DNA of 64,000 bases from Neiella marina. GTDB lineage: Bacteria > Pseudomonadota > Gammaproteobacteria > Enterobacterales > Neiellaceae. The stretch is taken from contig NZ_NGNS01000015.1 in assembly GCF_002165625.1 (NCBI RefSeq), positions 39,780 to 103,779 of the forward strand. Direction: 5' to 3'. Of this stretch, positions 50,009 through 59,167 are shown in pieces (the first letter of the stretch is position 1; every line of letters starts with the position of its first letter). A model generated the notes under the pieces. It was given only the letters and a program-made list of their open reading frames with translations, was not told the DNA's origin and did not search any database. The position numbers and the translations under genes were made by a program.

Positions 50009-50055
50009 GAGCAGCTAGAGTATATAGGCTTCCGAGAGAAGCTATAAACTTTATC

Positions 50056-50904
50056 TTATTTTTTAGAAGCTTCGATTTGCGCAGCTACTTCAGCGGCAAA
50101 GTCTTCTTCTTTCTTCTCGATACCTTCACCTACTTCTAAGCGGATGAATGCAGCAACAGAAGCTGACTTTTCTTTCAGCATTTCGCCAACAGACTTCTTA
50201 GGCTCCATGATGAAGGCTTGACCAGTAAGAGCGATCTCACCAGTGAACTTCTTCATACGGCCAATAACCATTTTCTCTGCGATTTCTTGAGGCTTGCCTT
50301 CGTTCATCGCAATTTCAACCTGAATGGCTTTCTCTTTTTCAACAACGTCAGCTGGAACGTCATCTGGAGTCAAGAAATCAGGCTTAGAGTTACACACGTG
50401 CATCGCAACGTGCTTCAGTGTTTCGGCGTCGCCTTCACCAGCAACAACAACACCGATACGGCCGCCGTGCGTGTATGAAGCCAAGTTAGCACCGTCAACG
50501 TACTCTAAACGACGAACGTTGATGTTTTCACCGATTTTTGCAACCAGCTGTACACGCTCTTCTTCGAACTTAGCCGCTAAATCTGCAATAGTAGTTTTTG
50601 CTTCTGCTGCAGCTGCAGCAACTTTGTTAGCAAAACCTAAGAAGTTTTCGTCTTTAGCAACGAAGTCTGTTTGACAGTTCACTTCAACCAGTGCAGCAAA
50701 ACCTGCACCTTCAGCGATAAGAATGGTACCTTCAGCCGCGATGTTACCAGCTTTCTTAGCTGCTTTCGCTTGACCGTTCTTACGCATGTTTTCGATTGCT
50801 AAATCAATGTCACCGTTAGTTTCAGTTAACGCTTTTTTACAATCCATCATGCCCGCGCCAGTGCGTTCGCGGAGCTCTTTTACCAGGGCAGCAGTAATTG
50901 CCAT
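50056..50904 (-). CDS. tsf: Elongation factor Ts
   Basis: A 282-residue EF-Ts, the nucleotide exchange factor for EF-Tu. The N-terminal UBA-like part reads [20 protein letters not shown], and the core motif is [22 protein letters not shown] precedes the ATG. It is paired with rpsB upstream, with an attenuator-like hairpin between them. Confidence 0.98.
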   Translation of the reverse strand: MAITAALVKELRERTGAGMMDCKKALTETNGDIDLAIENMRKNGQAKAAKKAGNIAAEGTILIAEGAGFAALVEVNCQTDFVAKDENFLGFANKVAAAAAEAKTTIADLAAKFEEERVQLVAKIGENINVRRLEYVDGANLASYTHGGRIGVVVAGEGDAETLKHVAMHVCNSKPDFLTPDDVPADVVEKEKAIQVEIAMNEGKPQEIAEKMVIGRMKKFTGEIALTGQAFIMEPKKSVGEMLKEKSASVAAFIRLEVGEGIEKKEEDFAAEVAAQIEASKK

Positions 50905-50949
50905 CTCAGTTTTCCTCAGAATTTGGACTATGCAAGGTTATTGCATGGA

Positions 50950-50975
50950 AAAGGGGTCAGTTCACTGACCCCTTT
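50950..50975 (-). terminator. Attenuator-like hairpin between rpsB and tsf
   Basis: An 11-bp perfect stem AAAGGGGTCAG / CTGACCCCTTT with loop TTCA; on the minus strand it is followed by TTCC. It probably sets the rpsB:tsf transcript ratio. Confidence 0.7.
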
Positions 50976-51084
50976 CACCAAAACAATACGTCTGCTTGGA
51001 TTAATAAGGCCTTTATCCAGCACTACTTAAGGCGTCTATATCGTTAGCTGCCTCAAGTAGCTTGGCTAGGGAATTAAGCCTTAT

Positions 51085-51816
51085 TTACTCCGCGGCTTCT
51101 TCTACGAAGTCGCCTTCTTTAGCAGCAACAGTGTTGCTATCACGACCTTCAATTGCAGCAGCAGCAACAGAGCTGGTGTACAACTGAATAGCACGGATCG
51201 CATCATCGTTACCTGGAACAACGTAATCAACACCGGCTGGTGAAGAGTTAGTATCAACCACAGCTACAACTGGGATACCCAGGTTGTTTGCTTCTTTAAT
51301 GGCGATGTGTTCGTGTTCTGCGTCGATGATGAAGATCGCGTCTGGCAGGCCGCCCATATCTTTGATACCGCCAAGGCTTTTCTCAAGCTTTTCCATTTCA
51401 CGAGCACGCATCAGCGCCTCTTTCTTGGTGAGCTTTTCGAAAGTACCGTCTTGGCTTTGCGCTTCCAGATCTTTTAGACGCTTGATGGACTGACGAACAG
51501 TTTTCCAGTTAGTCAGCATGCCACCCAACCAACGGTGGTTAACATAGTACTGACCAGCACTCAGAGCAGCTTCTTTGATCGCTTCGCCAGCAGCACGCTT
51601 GGTGCCAACGAACAGGATCTTGCCGCGCTTAGCTGCAACACCAGAAAGGAAGTTCAAAGCGTCATTGAACATTGGAACAGTTTGCTCAAGGTTGATGATG
51701 TGAACCTTGTTGCGAGCACCAAAGATGAAAGGCTTCATCTGTGGGTTCCAGTAGCGAGTTTGGTGACCAAAGTGCACGCCAGCTTTGAGCATGTCGCGCA
51801 TAGATACGTTTGCCAT
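51085..51816 (-). CDS. rpsB: 30S ribosomal protein S2
   Basis: A 243-residue S2. It opens [20 protein letters not shown]; other marks are [13 protein letters not shown] and [13 protein letters not shown] take ATG 51816 with GAAGAGG ahead of it; an upstream in-frame extension would run into the structured leader. First gene of the minus-strand block. Confidence 0.98.
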   Translation of the reverse strand: MANVSMRDMLKAGVHFGHQTRYWNPQMKPFIFGARNKVHIINLEQTVPMFNDALNFLSGVAAKRGKILFVGTKRAAGEAIKEAALSAGQYYVNHRWLGGMLTNWKTVRQSIKRLKDLEAQSQDGTFEKLTKKEALMRAREMEKLEKSLGGIKDMGGLPDAIFIIDAEHEHIAIKEANNLGIPVVAVVDTNSSPAGVDYVVPGNDDAIRAIQLYTSSVAAAAIEGRDSNTVAAKEGDFVEEAAE

Positions 51817-52142
51817 AATTACCTCTTCATTCGGGTTAGGCCTCCACGCACCCCATATAGCCGACCTCAAAGAGGCACCCCGGTATATGTGTCGATACGT
51901 GTGTGTTATTTAAAGCCCATTTAACCTGCATTATCATCAAGCCAAACGGGCAACTCGTTCGATCAATTCACATGATGCGAATCACATTTGCGAATTGTCG
52001 GCGCGCTTTATAACATAGTCAGCCATTTTGAACAATCTACTGCCGCTGATTTCAGTGAATTGTTAGCTTGTTCTTGTAAAGAAACCGAACCAGCACCAAC
52101 CACCCGAGAGTGGCACTCAGTTGGTCGACAACAGGCTTGTGA
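51817..52142. other. Divergent rpsB-map intergenic region
   Basis: 326 bases holding the rpsB leader and promoters for both directions. Beyond the leader RNA no individual site can be assigned safely. Confidence 0.6.
51833..51896 (-). ncRNA. rpsB leader, S2-binding (t44-type) RNA
   Basis: Upstream of rpsB on the minus strand, CACATATACCG pairs loosely with CGGCTATATGGGG around GGGGTGCCTCTTTGAGG. The position between map and rpsB and this conserved core match the t44 / S2 autoregulatory leader of gammaproteobacteria. Exact ends are uncertain. Confidence 0.55.
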
Positions 52143-52949
52143 ATGAATATCAAAATAAAGACCGAAGAAGAAATCGAGAAAATGCGCATTGCTGGGCGCT
52201 TGGCAGCCGAAGTGCTTGAGATGATCGAGCCCCATGTCAAGGCCGGTATAAGCACAGGTGAGCTGGATCGGATCTGCCATGACTATATCGTCAATGAGCA
52301 ACAAGCCATCCCTGCGCCTCTCGACTATCACGGTTTTCCCAAGTCTATTTGCACCTCAGTAAATGAAGTGGTTTGTCACGGTATCCCTGATAACGAGCAC
52401 ATCCTAGCGGACGGGGATATCATCAATATCGACATTACCGTGATTAAAGACGGTTACCACGGCGATACCAGCAAGATGTTCTACGTCGGCGAGATATCGC
52501 CAGCAGACCGCCGTTTGTGTTTGGCAACTCAGGAGTTTATGTATGAAGCCATTCGCAAAGTGCGCCCAGGGGCATTTTTGGGAGAGATCGGCACCACCAT
52601 TGAAAACTTAGTGAAGAAAAAGAAAAAAAGTGGCGCTCGCTATACCATTGTTGAGGAATACTGTGGCCATGGTATCGGGGCGACTTTTCACGAAGACCCG
52701 CAAGTGGTTCACTACAAGAACAATAGTAAAGTCGAATTGAAGGCCGGCATGTGTTTTACCATTGAGCCAATGATTAATGCAGGCCGCAAACAAACCCGAT
52801 TAGACAAGGACGATGGTTGGACCGTTTCCACCATTGATGGCAAAAAATCAGCCCAGTGGGAACACACCCTTTTGGTGACTGATACCGGCTGTGAAGTGTT
52901 GACTCTTCGCAGCGATGACACCATTGAGCGTGTACTCCACAACCGCTAA
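52143..52949 (+). CDS. map: Type I methionine aminopeptidase
   Basis: A 268-residue enzyme that removes the initiator methionine. The five metal ligands are in place: Asp in NIDITVIKDGYHGD (two), His in GHGIGATFHEDP, Glu in FTIEPMINAG and Glu in QWEHTLLVT. It is divergent from rpsB and 23 nt before glnD, as in E. coli. The ribosome-binding site is weak. Confidence 0.97.
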   Translation: MNIKIKTEEEIEKMRIAGRLAAEVLEMIEPHVKAGISTGELDRICHDYIVNEQQAIPAPLDYHGFPKSICTSVNEVVCHGIPDNEHILADGDIINIDITVIKDGYHGDTSKMFYVGEISPADRRLCLATQEFMYEAIRKVRPGAFLGEIGTTIENLVKKKKKSGARYTIVEEYCGHGIGATFHEDPQVVHYKNNSKVELKAGMCFTIEPMINAGRKQTRLDKDDGWTVSTIDGKKSAQWEHTLLVTDTGCEVLTLRSDDTIERVLHNR

Positions 52950-52972
52950 CACAAGGACATAGAGAATCCGAC

Positions 52973-55606
52973 ATGCCGCAGTTTGAAGTCGATTTCAGCC
53001 AATACCCCAAAACCGAGCGAGTCATGACGTTTCGGGCCCTTCACGACCAATGCCTTGATTGGCTGAGCTCTCAGTATCATCGAGGGACATCGGTTATTCA
53101 TTTGGTCAAAGCCCGCAGCCGCTTTATTGATCAACTACTGACCCAACTTTGGTGGCAACTCGATCTGCATGATGTCAGTGATTTATCACTGGTTGCAGTC
53201 GGCGGCTATGGTCGAGGAGAATTACACCCTCATTCCGACGTTGATTTGTTGATCCTGAGCCAACGTCCAATAAATGCGGATACTGAAAGCAAGCTTAGCC
53301 AGTTTATTACCAACTTATGGGATATTCGATTAGAGGTCGGACATAGCGTCCGTTCGGTGAAGGAATGCTTGTCGCTGGGCAAAGAAGATATCACTATTGC
53401 CACCAATTTGATGGAGTCCCGACTCATCTCCGGTGATGAAGTCCCCTATCAACAGCTTGCGCAAGAAGTGAAGTCGCAAAAATTCTGGCCTTCGGACACT
53501 TTCTTTCAAGCCAAAATGGCAGAGCAAGTCGCTCGTCATGAGCAATACCACGACACCGCATATAACCTCGAGCCAAACGTCAAAGCGAATCCCGGCGGGC
53601 TTCGCGACATTCAAAACATTGGTTGGGTCGTGAAGAACCATTTCGGTGCCGATGAATTGTCTCAGCTAGTAGAGCACGGCTTTCTGACCGTCGACGAGCA
53701 TGACGAACTCGAGCAATGTCAAAAGTTTCTGTGGCAAGTTCGGTTTGTGCTGCATACGGTCACTAAGCGAGCCGAAGACAGATTACTGTTTGATTATCAA
53801 GCCGAAGTAGCAAGAGGGTTAGGCTACTGTGACGATGGTAACCTAGCTGTAGAGAAGATGATGAAGCGGTTGTATCAAACCATTCGTCGTGTCATCGAGC
53901 TCAATCAAATGCTGCTGCAACTGTTTGCTGATGCTTTCCTTGACACCTATTACTCTGCTGAAGTCACCGAATTAGACAATGACTTTTTGATGCGCGGCAA
54001 CAACATTGGCTTGCGTCACCCCAATGTCTTTGACACCCCAGCAAACTTCATTCGCCTGCTGCTACATATTGCAGATCACAGAAATGTTACCGGCGTATCA
54101 GCTCACGCAATTCGTCGGCTGCGGGTTAGCCGTCGCCAGCTACGTGGCTACCTGCAAGATGTATCTCAGTGCCGCGAGCTATTTGTGCGTCTGATGCGTC
54201 ACCCACGCGGACCCGGTCGACCAATTGCGATCATGCACCGTCATGGCATTTTGGCCGCTTACATGCCAGCTTGGGAGCACATTGTTGGTCAAATGCAATT
54301 CGACTTGTTCCATGCTTTCACCGTCGATGAGCACACCTACCGAGTGACCAAAAACCTCTATCGCCTAACTCGCTCAGAGTTTGCCGAGCAATTCCCCCAT
54401 GTCCGCGGGGTAATGGCTCAGATCGAAGAGCCTGATTTACTGTTTCTCGCCGCGCTGTTTCATGACATCGCGAAGGGTCGTGGAGGCGATCACTCAGAGC
54501 TCGGCGCGGTTGATGCCATTGAGTTCTGTAAACATCATGGTTACAGCAAAGAGCAAGGTGAATTGGTGGCATGGCTAGTTGAAAAACACTTGTTGATGTC
54601 GGTCACCGCTCAGAAACGAGATATTCAAGATCCACAGGTGGTATCAACTTTTGCTCAAAAAGTTGGGTCTCCTGTTCGGTTAAAATACCTCTACTGTCTA
54701 ACCATTGCCGATATTCGTGCCACCAATGACAACCTTTGGAATGGCTGGAAAGGCTCGCTGTTAAGAGAATTGTACAAGGCAACCTACAATGCCTTGGTTG
54801 AGGGTGTTGAACAGAATCTTGATATCGCCAGCCACATTGAATTTACCCAAAGCAAAGCGTTAGAGCTGCTCGATCAAAATATCGAACGCGAGCAAATTGA
54901 TATCTTGTGGCAACGGTTCAAGCCAGAATATTTCGTTCGCCACACGCCTGAGCAGGTTGCTTGGCACACCATGCGAATTATTGCCCATGGAGATAGTCAC
55001 GAGCCGCTATTGGCGCTATCAGAAATTGCCGACCGAGATAGCTCAGAACTCTTCATCTATGCGCGCGACAAGGCCAACTTGTTCCTCCATACGGTGAACA
55101 TTTTGGACCGTAAGAATTTGGACGTATTTGACGCCCAGATTTTGAACACCAAAGACGGCATGACCATGGACACTTTCGTTGTGCTTGAACGCGATGGCTC
55201 GCCATTGTCCGGTCAGGCCCGAATCGATGAAGTAACTGGCGCCCTCGCACAAAGCCTCAAACAAGATTTGTCAGATAAAGGGCCGGCTCCTAAGTTATCG
55301 CGACAGTTGAAGAATTTTAATATTCAACCTAAGGTCAAGTACATACCTAGCGAGAAGCCAAACCGGACTATGCTAGAGTTGGTCGCTTTGGATCGGCCCG
55401 GACTATTGGCCGATGTAGCAACACTGTTCCACTCGATGGAGCTAAGCTTGCACTCAGCAAAGATTTCGACTGTTGGCGAGCGCGCTGAAGACTTTTTCAG
55501 TCTCTCAACCAAGCTCGGTGAAGCACTTGACGAAGATACCAAAGAGCTGTTGCAGTGCCGCTTGATGAAAGAAGCATCTTTAGAGGACTCAGCTGTTTGT
55601 AGCTAA
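52973..55606 (+). CDS. glnD: Bifunctional PII uridylyltransferase
   Basis: An 877-residue GlnD that adds and removes UMP on PII proteins according to glutamine level. The nucleotidyltransferase motif is VGGYGRGELHPHSDVDLL (about residues 80-97). The HD hydrolase motif is LFHDIAKGRGGDHSELG (about residue 500). Two ACT domains cover the C-terminal 200 residues (TMLELVALDRPGLLADVATL). All parts look intact. It is followed at 12 nt by a DapD-like gene, the E. coli map-glnD-dapD order. Confidence 0.97.
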   Translation: MPQFEVDFSQYPKTERVMTFRALHDQCLDWLSSQYHRGTSVIHLVKARSRFIDQLLTQLWWQLDLHDVSDLSLVAVGGYGRGELHPHSDVDLLILSQRPINADTESKLSQFITNLWDIRLEVGHSVRSVKECLSLGKEDITIATNLMESRLISGDEVPYQQLAQEVKSQKFWPSDTFFQAKMAEQVARHEQYHDTAYNLEPNVKANPGGLRDIQNIGWVVKNHFGADELSQLVEHGFLTVDEHDELEQCQKFLWQVRFVLHTVTKRAEDRLLFDYQAEVARGLGYCDDGNLAVEKMMKRLYQTIRRVIELNQMLLQLFADAFLDTYYSAEVTELDNDFLMRGNNIGLRHPNVFDTPANFIRLLLHIADHRNVTGVSAHAIRRLRVSRRQLRGYLQDVSQCRELFVRLMRHPRGPGRPIAIMHRHGILAAYMPAWEHIVGQMQFDLFHAFTVDEHTYRVTKNLYRLTRSEFAEQFPHVRGVMAQIEEPDLLFLAALFHDIAKGRGGDHSELGAVDAIEFCKHHGYSKEQGELVAWLVEKHLLMSVTAQKRDIQDPQVVSTFAQKVGSPVRLKYLYCLTIADIRATNDNLWNGWKGSLLRELYKATYNALVEGVEQNLDIASHIEFTQSKALELLDQNIEREQIDILWQRFKPEYFVRHTPEQVAWHTMRIIAHGDSHEPLLALSEIADRDSSELFIYARDKANLFLHTVNILDRKNLDVFDAQILNTKDGMTMDTFVVLERDGSPLSGQARIDEVTGALAQSLKQDLSDKGPAPKLSRQLKNFNIQPKVKYIPSEKPNRTMLELVALDRPGLLADVATLFHSMELSLHSAKISTVGERAEDFFSLSTKLGEALDEDTKELLQCRLMKEASLEDSAVCS

Positions 55607-55618
55607 CCAGGAGACTTG

Positions 55619-56380
55619 ATGACCAACTTGCAAGTCATCATCGAATCGGCGTTCCAACAAAGAGAGCTGCAACTGTTGGGTTGCGCCGATGAGAATCTTA
55701 CTGATGCTATCAAGCAAACGATAGTTCAGCTTGGCGAAGGCTCCTTGCGGATTGCTGACAAAGTTGCTGGTGAATGGGTAGTTCACCAGTGGCTGAAAAA
55801 AGCCATTCTGTTGTCGTTTGACTTGCCAGACTTCAATAAACCAAACCAGTCGATACACCAACACGTTGAATCTGCATCTGCGTCGATTTGTAAAAGCGCA
55901 TACGTCGCGCCAACTGCGACTATGATGCCCTGCTATATTGGTCAGGGTGCTCACATTGATCATGACTGCAGGATAGGCTCTTGGGTGACCGTGGGGTGCG
56001 GCGTACAATTAGGTAAGAAAGTTCAACTGTGCGATGGTGTGGTGATTAGCAACAGGCTAGAGCCGCTAGCAGCCAAACCCACCATTATTGAAGACCATTG
56101 TTACATCGGCGCTCGTTCAGTTATTGCTGATGGTGTTGTGATTGAGCAAGGTTCAATTATTGCGACAGGCGTGAACATAGACCAAAGCACTCGCATTTAC
56201 GATCGACAAAGCAATGCAACCTATCACGGCCGAGTTCCTGCTGGTTCTGTGGTAGTTGCTGGCAGCCTGCCAGACCCTACCGGTACATACAGCATCAATG
56301 CAGCGATTATCGTTCGGACCGTAGATGCAAATACGCGAATGGCACTAGGCGTTGCCGCCCTGCTCCACGCCGCACTGTAA
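55619..56380 (+). CDS. E. coli-type DapD homologue lacking catalytic residues
   Basis: A 253-residue hexapeptide-repeat protein that aligns along its length with E. coli-type tetrahydrodipicolinate N-succinyltransferase: WVVHQWLKKAILLSF, RLEPLAAKPTIIEDHCYIGARS and RIYDRQSNATYHGRVPAGSVVVAG. It is about 20 residues shorter. Compared with my recollection of E. coli DapD, the catalytic Asp141 (in MVDTW) is Gly here (RIGSW) and Glu189 (in ARSEVVEG) is Val (ARSVIADG). It keeps the ancestral place after glnD, and GGAG precedes the ATG at 55619. It is probably not an active succinyltransferase. A changed function or slow decay are both possible; the frame is fully open. Confidence 0.82.
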   Translation: MTNLQVIIESAFQQRELQLLGCADENLTDAIKQTIVQLGEGSLRIADKVAGEWVVHQWLKKAILLSFDLPDFNKPNQSIHQHVESASASICKSAYVAPTATMMPCYIGQGAHIDHDCRIGSWVTVGCGVQLGKKVQLCDGVVISNRLEPLAAKPTIIEDHCYIGARSVIADGVVIEQGSIIATGVNIDQSTRIYDRQSNATYHGRVPAGSVVVAGSLPDPTGTYSINAAIIVRTVDANTRMALGVAALLHAAL

Positions 56381-56396
56381 TGCATCCGGCAATAAA

Positions 56397-56420
56397 AAAG
56401 CGCCTCCAGTGGAAGCGCTC
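56397..56420 (-). terminator. Terminator between the convergent dapD genes
   Basis: Stem AGCGCCTCC / GGAAGCGCT with one mismatch and loop AGT; on the minus strand a CTTTTTTATT tail follows. It serves the minus-strand dapD and may act weakly in the other direction. Confidence 0.7.
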
Positions 56421-56467
56421 TTAGCCAGGCTAACGCCAACCGCTAGCCAACCCAACAAAGTTAACAA

Positions 56468-57382
56468 TTAGTCGTTGGAGTGCAACGCCGCGTTAAGGCC
56501 GCCCCACGATGTGCCATCGGTAGTGACGGCTTGTACTTCACCAGTTTGGCTATGACGGCGGAACAGTAGCTTCGACTGACCAGACAATTCACGAGCTGAG
56601 ACGATTGAGCCATCAGGCAGTTTTACCTTAGTACCGGCAGTCAGGTACAAGCCAGATTCAACAATACAGTCATCACCCAGAGAGATGCCCAAGCCAGCGT
56701 TTGCACCCAGCAAATTGCGCTGGCCCATTGAGATCACCTGCTTACCACCACCAGAGAGAGTGCCCATAATAGAAGCACCACCACCGATATCAGTATCTTC
56801 AGCGACAACGACGCCGGCGCTAATGCGGCCTTCGACCATAGAGTTGCCTAAAGTACCAGCATTGAAGTTGACAAAACCTTCATGCATCACTGTGGTACCA
56901 GCAGCAAGGTGAGCGCCCAAGCGAACACGGTCAGCATCGCCAATACGCACGCCCTCTGGAATGACATAATCGGTCATGCGCGGGAACTTGTCGATGGAAG
57001 TAACATTGAATTGCAGGGCTTCTTCGGCAATAGCCTCGCGCAGGTTTTCGACTTCGCTCGGCAGCACTGGGCCAGCAGAAGTCCAGGCAACATTGGTCAA
57101 CAGACCAAACACACCATCGAGATTGATTTCATGCGGGCGGAAAGCTCGCTCAGAGATCAAGTGAAGGCGCAGGTAAGCTTCTTCTGCAGACTGCGGCGCA
57201 TCATCAACGGAAGCAATTTCCACCGTGACAAAATCACCTTTGATAATGCCAGCTTTAGCAGCCAAACAGTGACGTGCAATCTCTTTGTTGGATTTTGGGA
57301 ACCACACATCTAAAGTGGCACCTGTTTTAGCATCGCTGTAACGGTGTCCAATACGCTTGATTGTCATAACGCTATTTTTCAT
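56468..57382 (-). CDS. dapD: Tetrahydrodipicolinate N-succinyltransferase, actinobacterial type
   Basis: A 304-residue DapD of the alternative family described from Mycobacterium and Pseudomonas. It succinylates tetrahydrodipicolinate on the lysine and meso-diaminopimelate pathway. The N-terminal domain has AYLRLHLISERAFRPHEIN and GVFGLLTNVAWTS; the beta-helix has DKFPRMTDYVIPEGVRIGD, TTVMHEGFVNFNAGTLG and the active-site MVEGRISAGVVV with its Glu. The tail is ELSGQSKLLFRRHSQTG. From memory it is closer to the M. tuberculosis sequence than to that of P. aeruginosa. Start is ATG 57382; a second ATG follows at 57367, and both lack a good Shine-Dalgarno. It faces the apparently inactive DapD homologue. 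Confidence 0.92.
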   Translation of the reverse strand: MKNSVMTIKRIGHRYSDAKTGATLDVWFPKSNKEIARHCLAAKAGIIKGDFVTVEIASVDDAPQSAEEAYLRLHLISERAFRPHEINLDGVFGLLTNVAWTSAGPVLPSEVENLREAIAEEALQFNVTSIDKFPRMTDYVIPEGVRIGDADRVRLGAHLAAGTTVMHEGFVNFNAGTLGNSMVEGRISAGVVVAEDTDIGGGASIMGTLSGGGKQVISMGQRNLLGANAGLGISLGDDCIVESGLYLTAGTKVKLPDGSIVSARELSGQSKLLFRRHSQTGEVQAVTTDGTSWGGLNAALHSND

Positions 57383-57685
57383 CCATCAGTTAAAAATTTA
57401 GCGCCGTAGTATAACTGGCTACGTGGCAAGTTTTAATCGAAAGTTTTTGAAAACTGCTCGTATCACTAGCTTGACAGGACAAGATCGGCAACTCACATAC
57501 CAAAAGAGCTTACGCTTGGCCTCTACTAGGTGTTTCGGCATCTCATTGCCGATTGCTTTGGATTAAACCTGACCATGAACTACTGCGCGGTATTTTTCTT
57601 CAAACTGTGTCACATGCATCATTGCAGTTGACCATAACGACTATCTTAATCAGTGGTTACTGTTCAGTCCCCAGAGGGTTTAATT
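57383..57685. other. Intergenic region upstream of dapD and the YdcH-like gene
   Basis: 303 bases between divergent genes; it must contain both promoters. No RNA gene or clear operator was seen. Confidence 0.5.
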
Positions 57686-57925
57686 ATGTCCGATTCAAAT
57701 CATGCGCTAACCCATGACTTTCCTGAGTTTTACAATCGTATTCGTTCTCTTCACATTGAGGACTCAGATTTTCGTCAACAAAATGAGCGCTATCATGCCC
57801 TTGACCGCCAAATAAACGCTCTGGAAGCGCGGGGGGTTCCCATTGATGACCAAACATTCGTCGATATGAAGATGGAGCGTGCCAATCTAAAAGATGCCTT
57901 GTATCAACGTCTCATTGAACGCTAA
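57686..57925 (+). CDS. YdcH family (DUF465) small protein
   Basis: A 79-residue acidic, two-helix protein of the YdcH/DUF465 family. The family pattern HDFPEFYNRIRSLHIEDSDF, then RYHALDRQINALEARG and ERANLKDALYQRL, is complete. The role of the family is unknown; a coiled-coil dimer is likely. AGAGGG precedes the ATG at 57686, so I reject the upstream in-frame start at 57653. Confidence 0.87.
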   Translation: MSDSNHALTHDFPEFYNRIRSLHIEDSDFRQQNERYHALDRQINALEARGVPIDDQTFVDMKMERANLKDALYQRLIER

Positions 57926-58111
57926 AGCAGTGGCTAAATTACGAATTAATACATTGTTATCAGAGCGTTAAAAGGCGCAAGACCGTTTAGAAAACACTCA
58001 ACAATACCAAACCAAATCAATTATTGAACAATCAGTCAAAATATAAATAACTCAAGTAGTCAAACAACAGCTAAACTTCGGCAACAGTCATTTGGTTTGA
58101 GGTCTTTTTGC

Positions 58112-59089
58112 ATGTTTAACGCGCTTGTGATTCGTGAGCTTGATGGTCAACAACAGGTTGCTGTAGAGCAACTTAGCGACGATCAACTCCCCGATGGTGA
58201 TGTCACTATCGCCGTTTCCCACTCATCTATTAATTACAAAGACGGCCTTGCCATCACAGGTAAAGGTAAGATCGTTCGTTCGTTTCCAATGGTGCCGGGC
58301 ATCGACTTGGTTGGTACGGTATTGGAATCGGAATCGCCAAAATACCAAGCCGGCGATGAAGTCGTCCTTACCGGTTGGGGCGTAGGAGAAGGCCACTGGG
58401 GCGGTTTAGCGCAAAAAGCCAGATTAAAAAGTGATTGGTTGGTGCCACTGCCGACCGGCTTGTCGGCTGAACAAACGATGATTATTGGTACCGCAGGCTT
58501 AACCGCTATGCTTTGTGTGATGGCGCTTGAACACAATGGTGTCAGTAAAGAGCGTGGCGAGATCCTAGTTACCGGAGCTTCTGGCGGTGTTGGTTCAACG
58601 GCCATTGCACTGTTGGCCGCGCTAGGTTACTCAGTTACCGCAGTTACCGGACGCGAACAAAACTCCGATTATTTGCGGTCTATTGGGGCCAGCAATATCA
58701 TTCTTCGCAGTGAGTTAGAAGACCGAGCGAAGCCATTGGATAAACAGCGCTGGGCGGGTGTTGTTGACACCACCGGTGGCAACATCCTTGCCAATGCCAT
58801 CGCTCAAACTCAGTATGGTGGTTGTGTCGCGGCTTGCGGCTTGGCTGCAGATTTTAAGCTGCCATCGACCGTGATGCCATTTATTCTCAGAAACGTCACC
58901 CTAGCGGGAGTTGACTCGGTGATGTGCCCTTTCGACAAGCGGCAACAAGCTTGGCAACGCTTAGAACAGCTCCTGACTCAGTCGTTTTACCAACAAGCCA
59001 GTGAAGAAATATCTTTGCAGCAGGTGCCAGAATGGGCCGATAAGATTGTTGCAGGTCAGGTGACCGGAAGAACGTTGGTCAAACTCTAA
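58112..59089 (+). CDS. AcuI/YhdH family NADPH oxidoreductase
   Basis: A 325-residue zinc-free medium-chain dehydrogenase of the AcuI/YhdH group (acrylyl-CoA reductase type). Marks are SHSSINYKDGLAITGKG, VPGIDLVGTV, GTAGLTAMLCVMALE, the Rossmann motif TGASGGVGSTAIALL and LAGVDSVMCPF. Acrylyl-CoA reductases serve propionate and DMSP breakdown in marine bacteria, but no DMSP genes are nearby, so detoxification of electrophilic acrylyl compounds is equally possible. I take the ATG at 58112 (GAGG ten bases upstream); a TTG at 58097 has no better site. A terminator follows. Confidence 0.88.
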   Translation: MFNALVIRELDGQQQVAVEQLSDDQLPDGDVTIAVSHSSINYKDGLAITGKGKIVRSFPMVPGIDLVGTVLESESPKYQAGDEVVLTGWGVGEGHWGGLAQKARLKSDWLVPLPTGLSAEQTMIIGTAGLTAMLCVMALEHNGVSKERGEILVTGASGGVGSTAIALLAALGYSVTAVTGREQNSDYLRSIGASNIILRSELEDRAKPLDKQRWAGVVDTTGGNILANAIAQTQYGGCVAACGLAADFKLPSTVMPFILRNVTLAGVDSVMCPFDKRQQAWQRLEQLLTQSFYQQASEEISLQQVPEWADKIVAGQVTGRTLVKL

Positions 59090-59114
59090 CTGCTAAAGTG
59101 TCGTTGCCAATAGC

Positions 59115-59142
59115 AAAGAGCGACCTAGTGTCGCTCTTTTTT
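59115..59142 (+). terminator. Terminator after the AcuI-like gene
   Basis: Stem AAAGAGCGAC / GTCGCTCTTT with loop CTAGT, followed by TTTTT. Confidence 0.88.
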
Positions 59143-59167
59143 ACGTTATTAATGACAGCCGAACAAC

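Noticed and set aside
55619..56380. Calling the glnD-linked gene a functional dapD
   Set aside because: Position and overall similarity support orthology, but both key acidic residues appear to be replaced.
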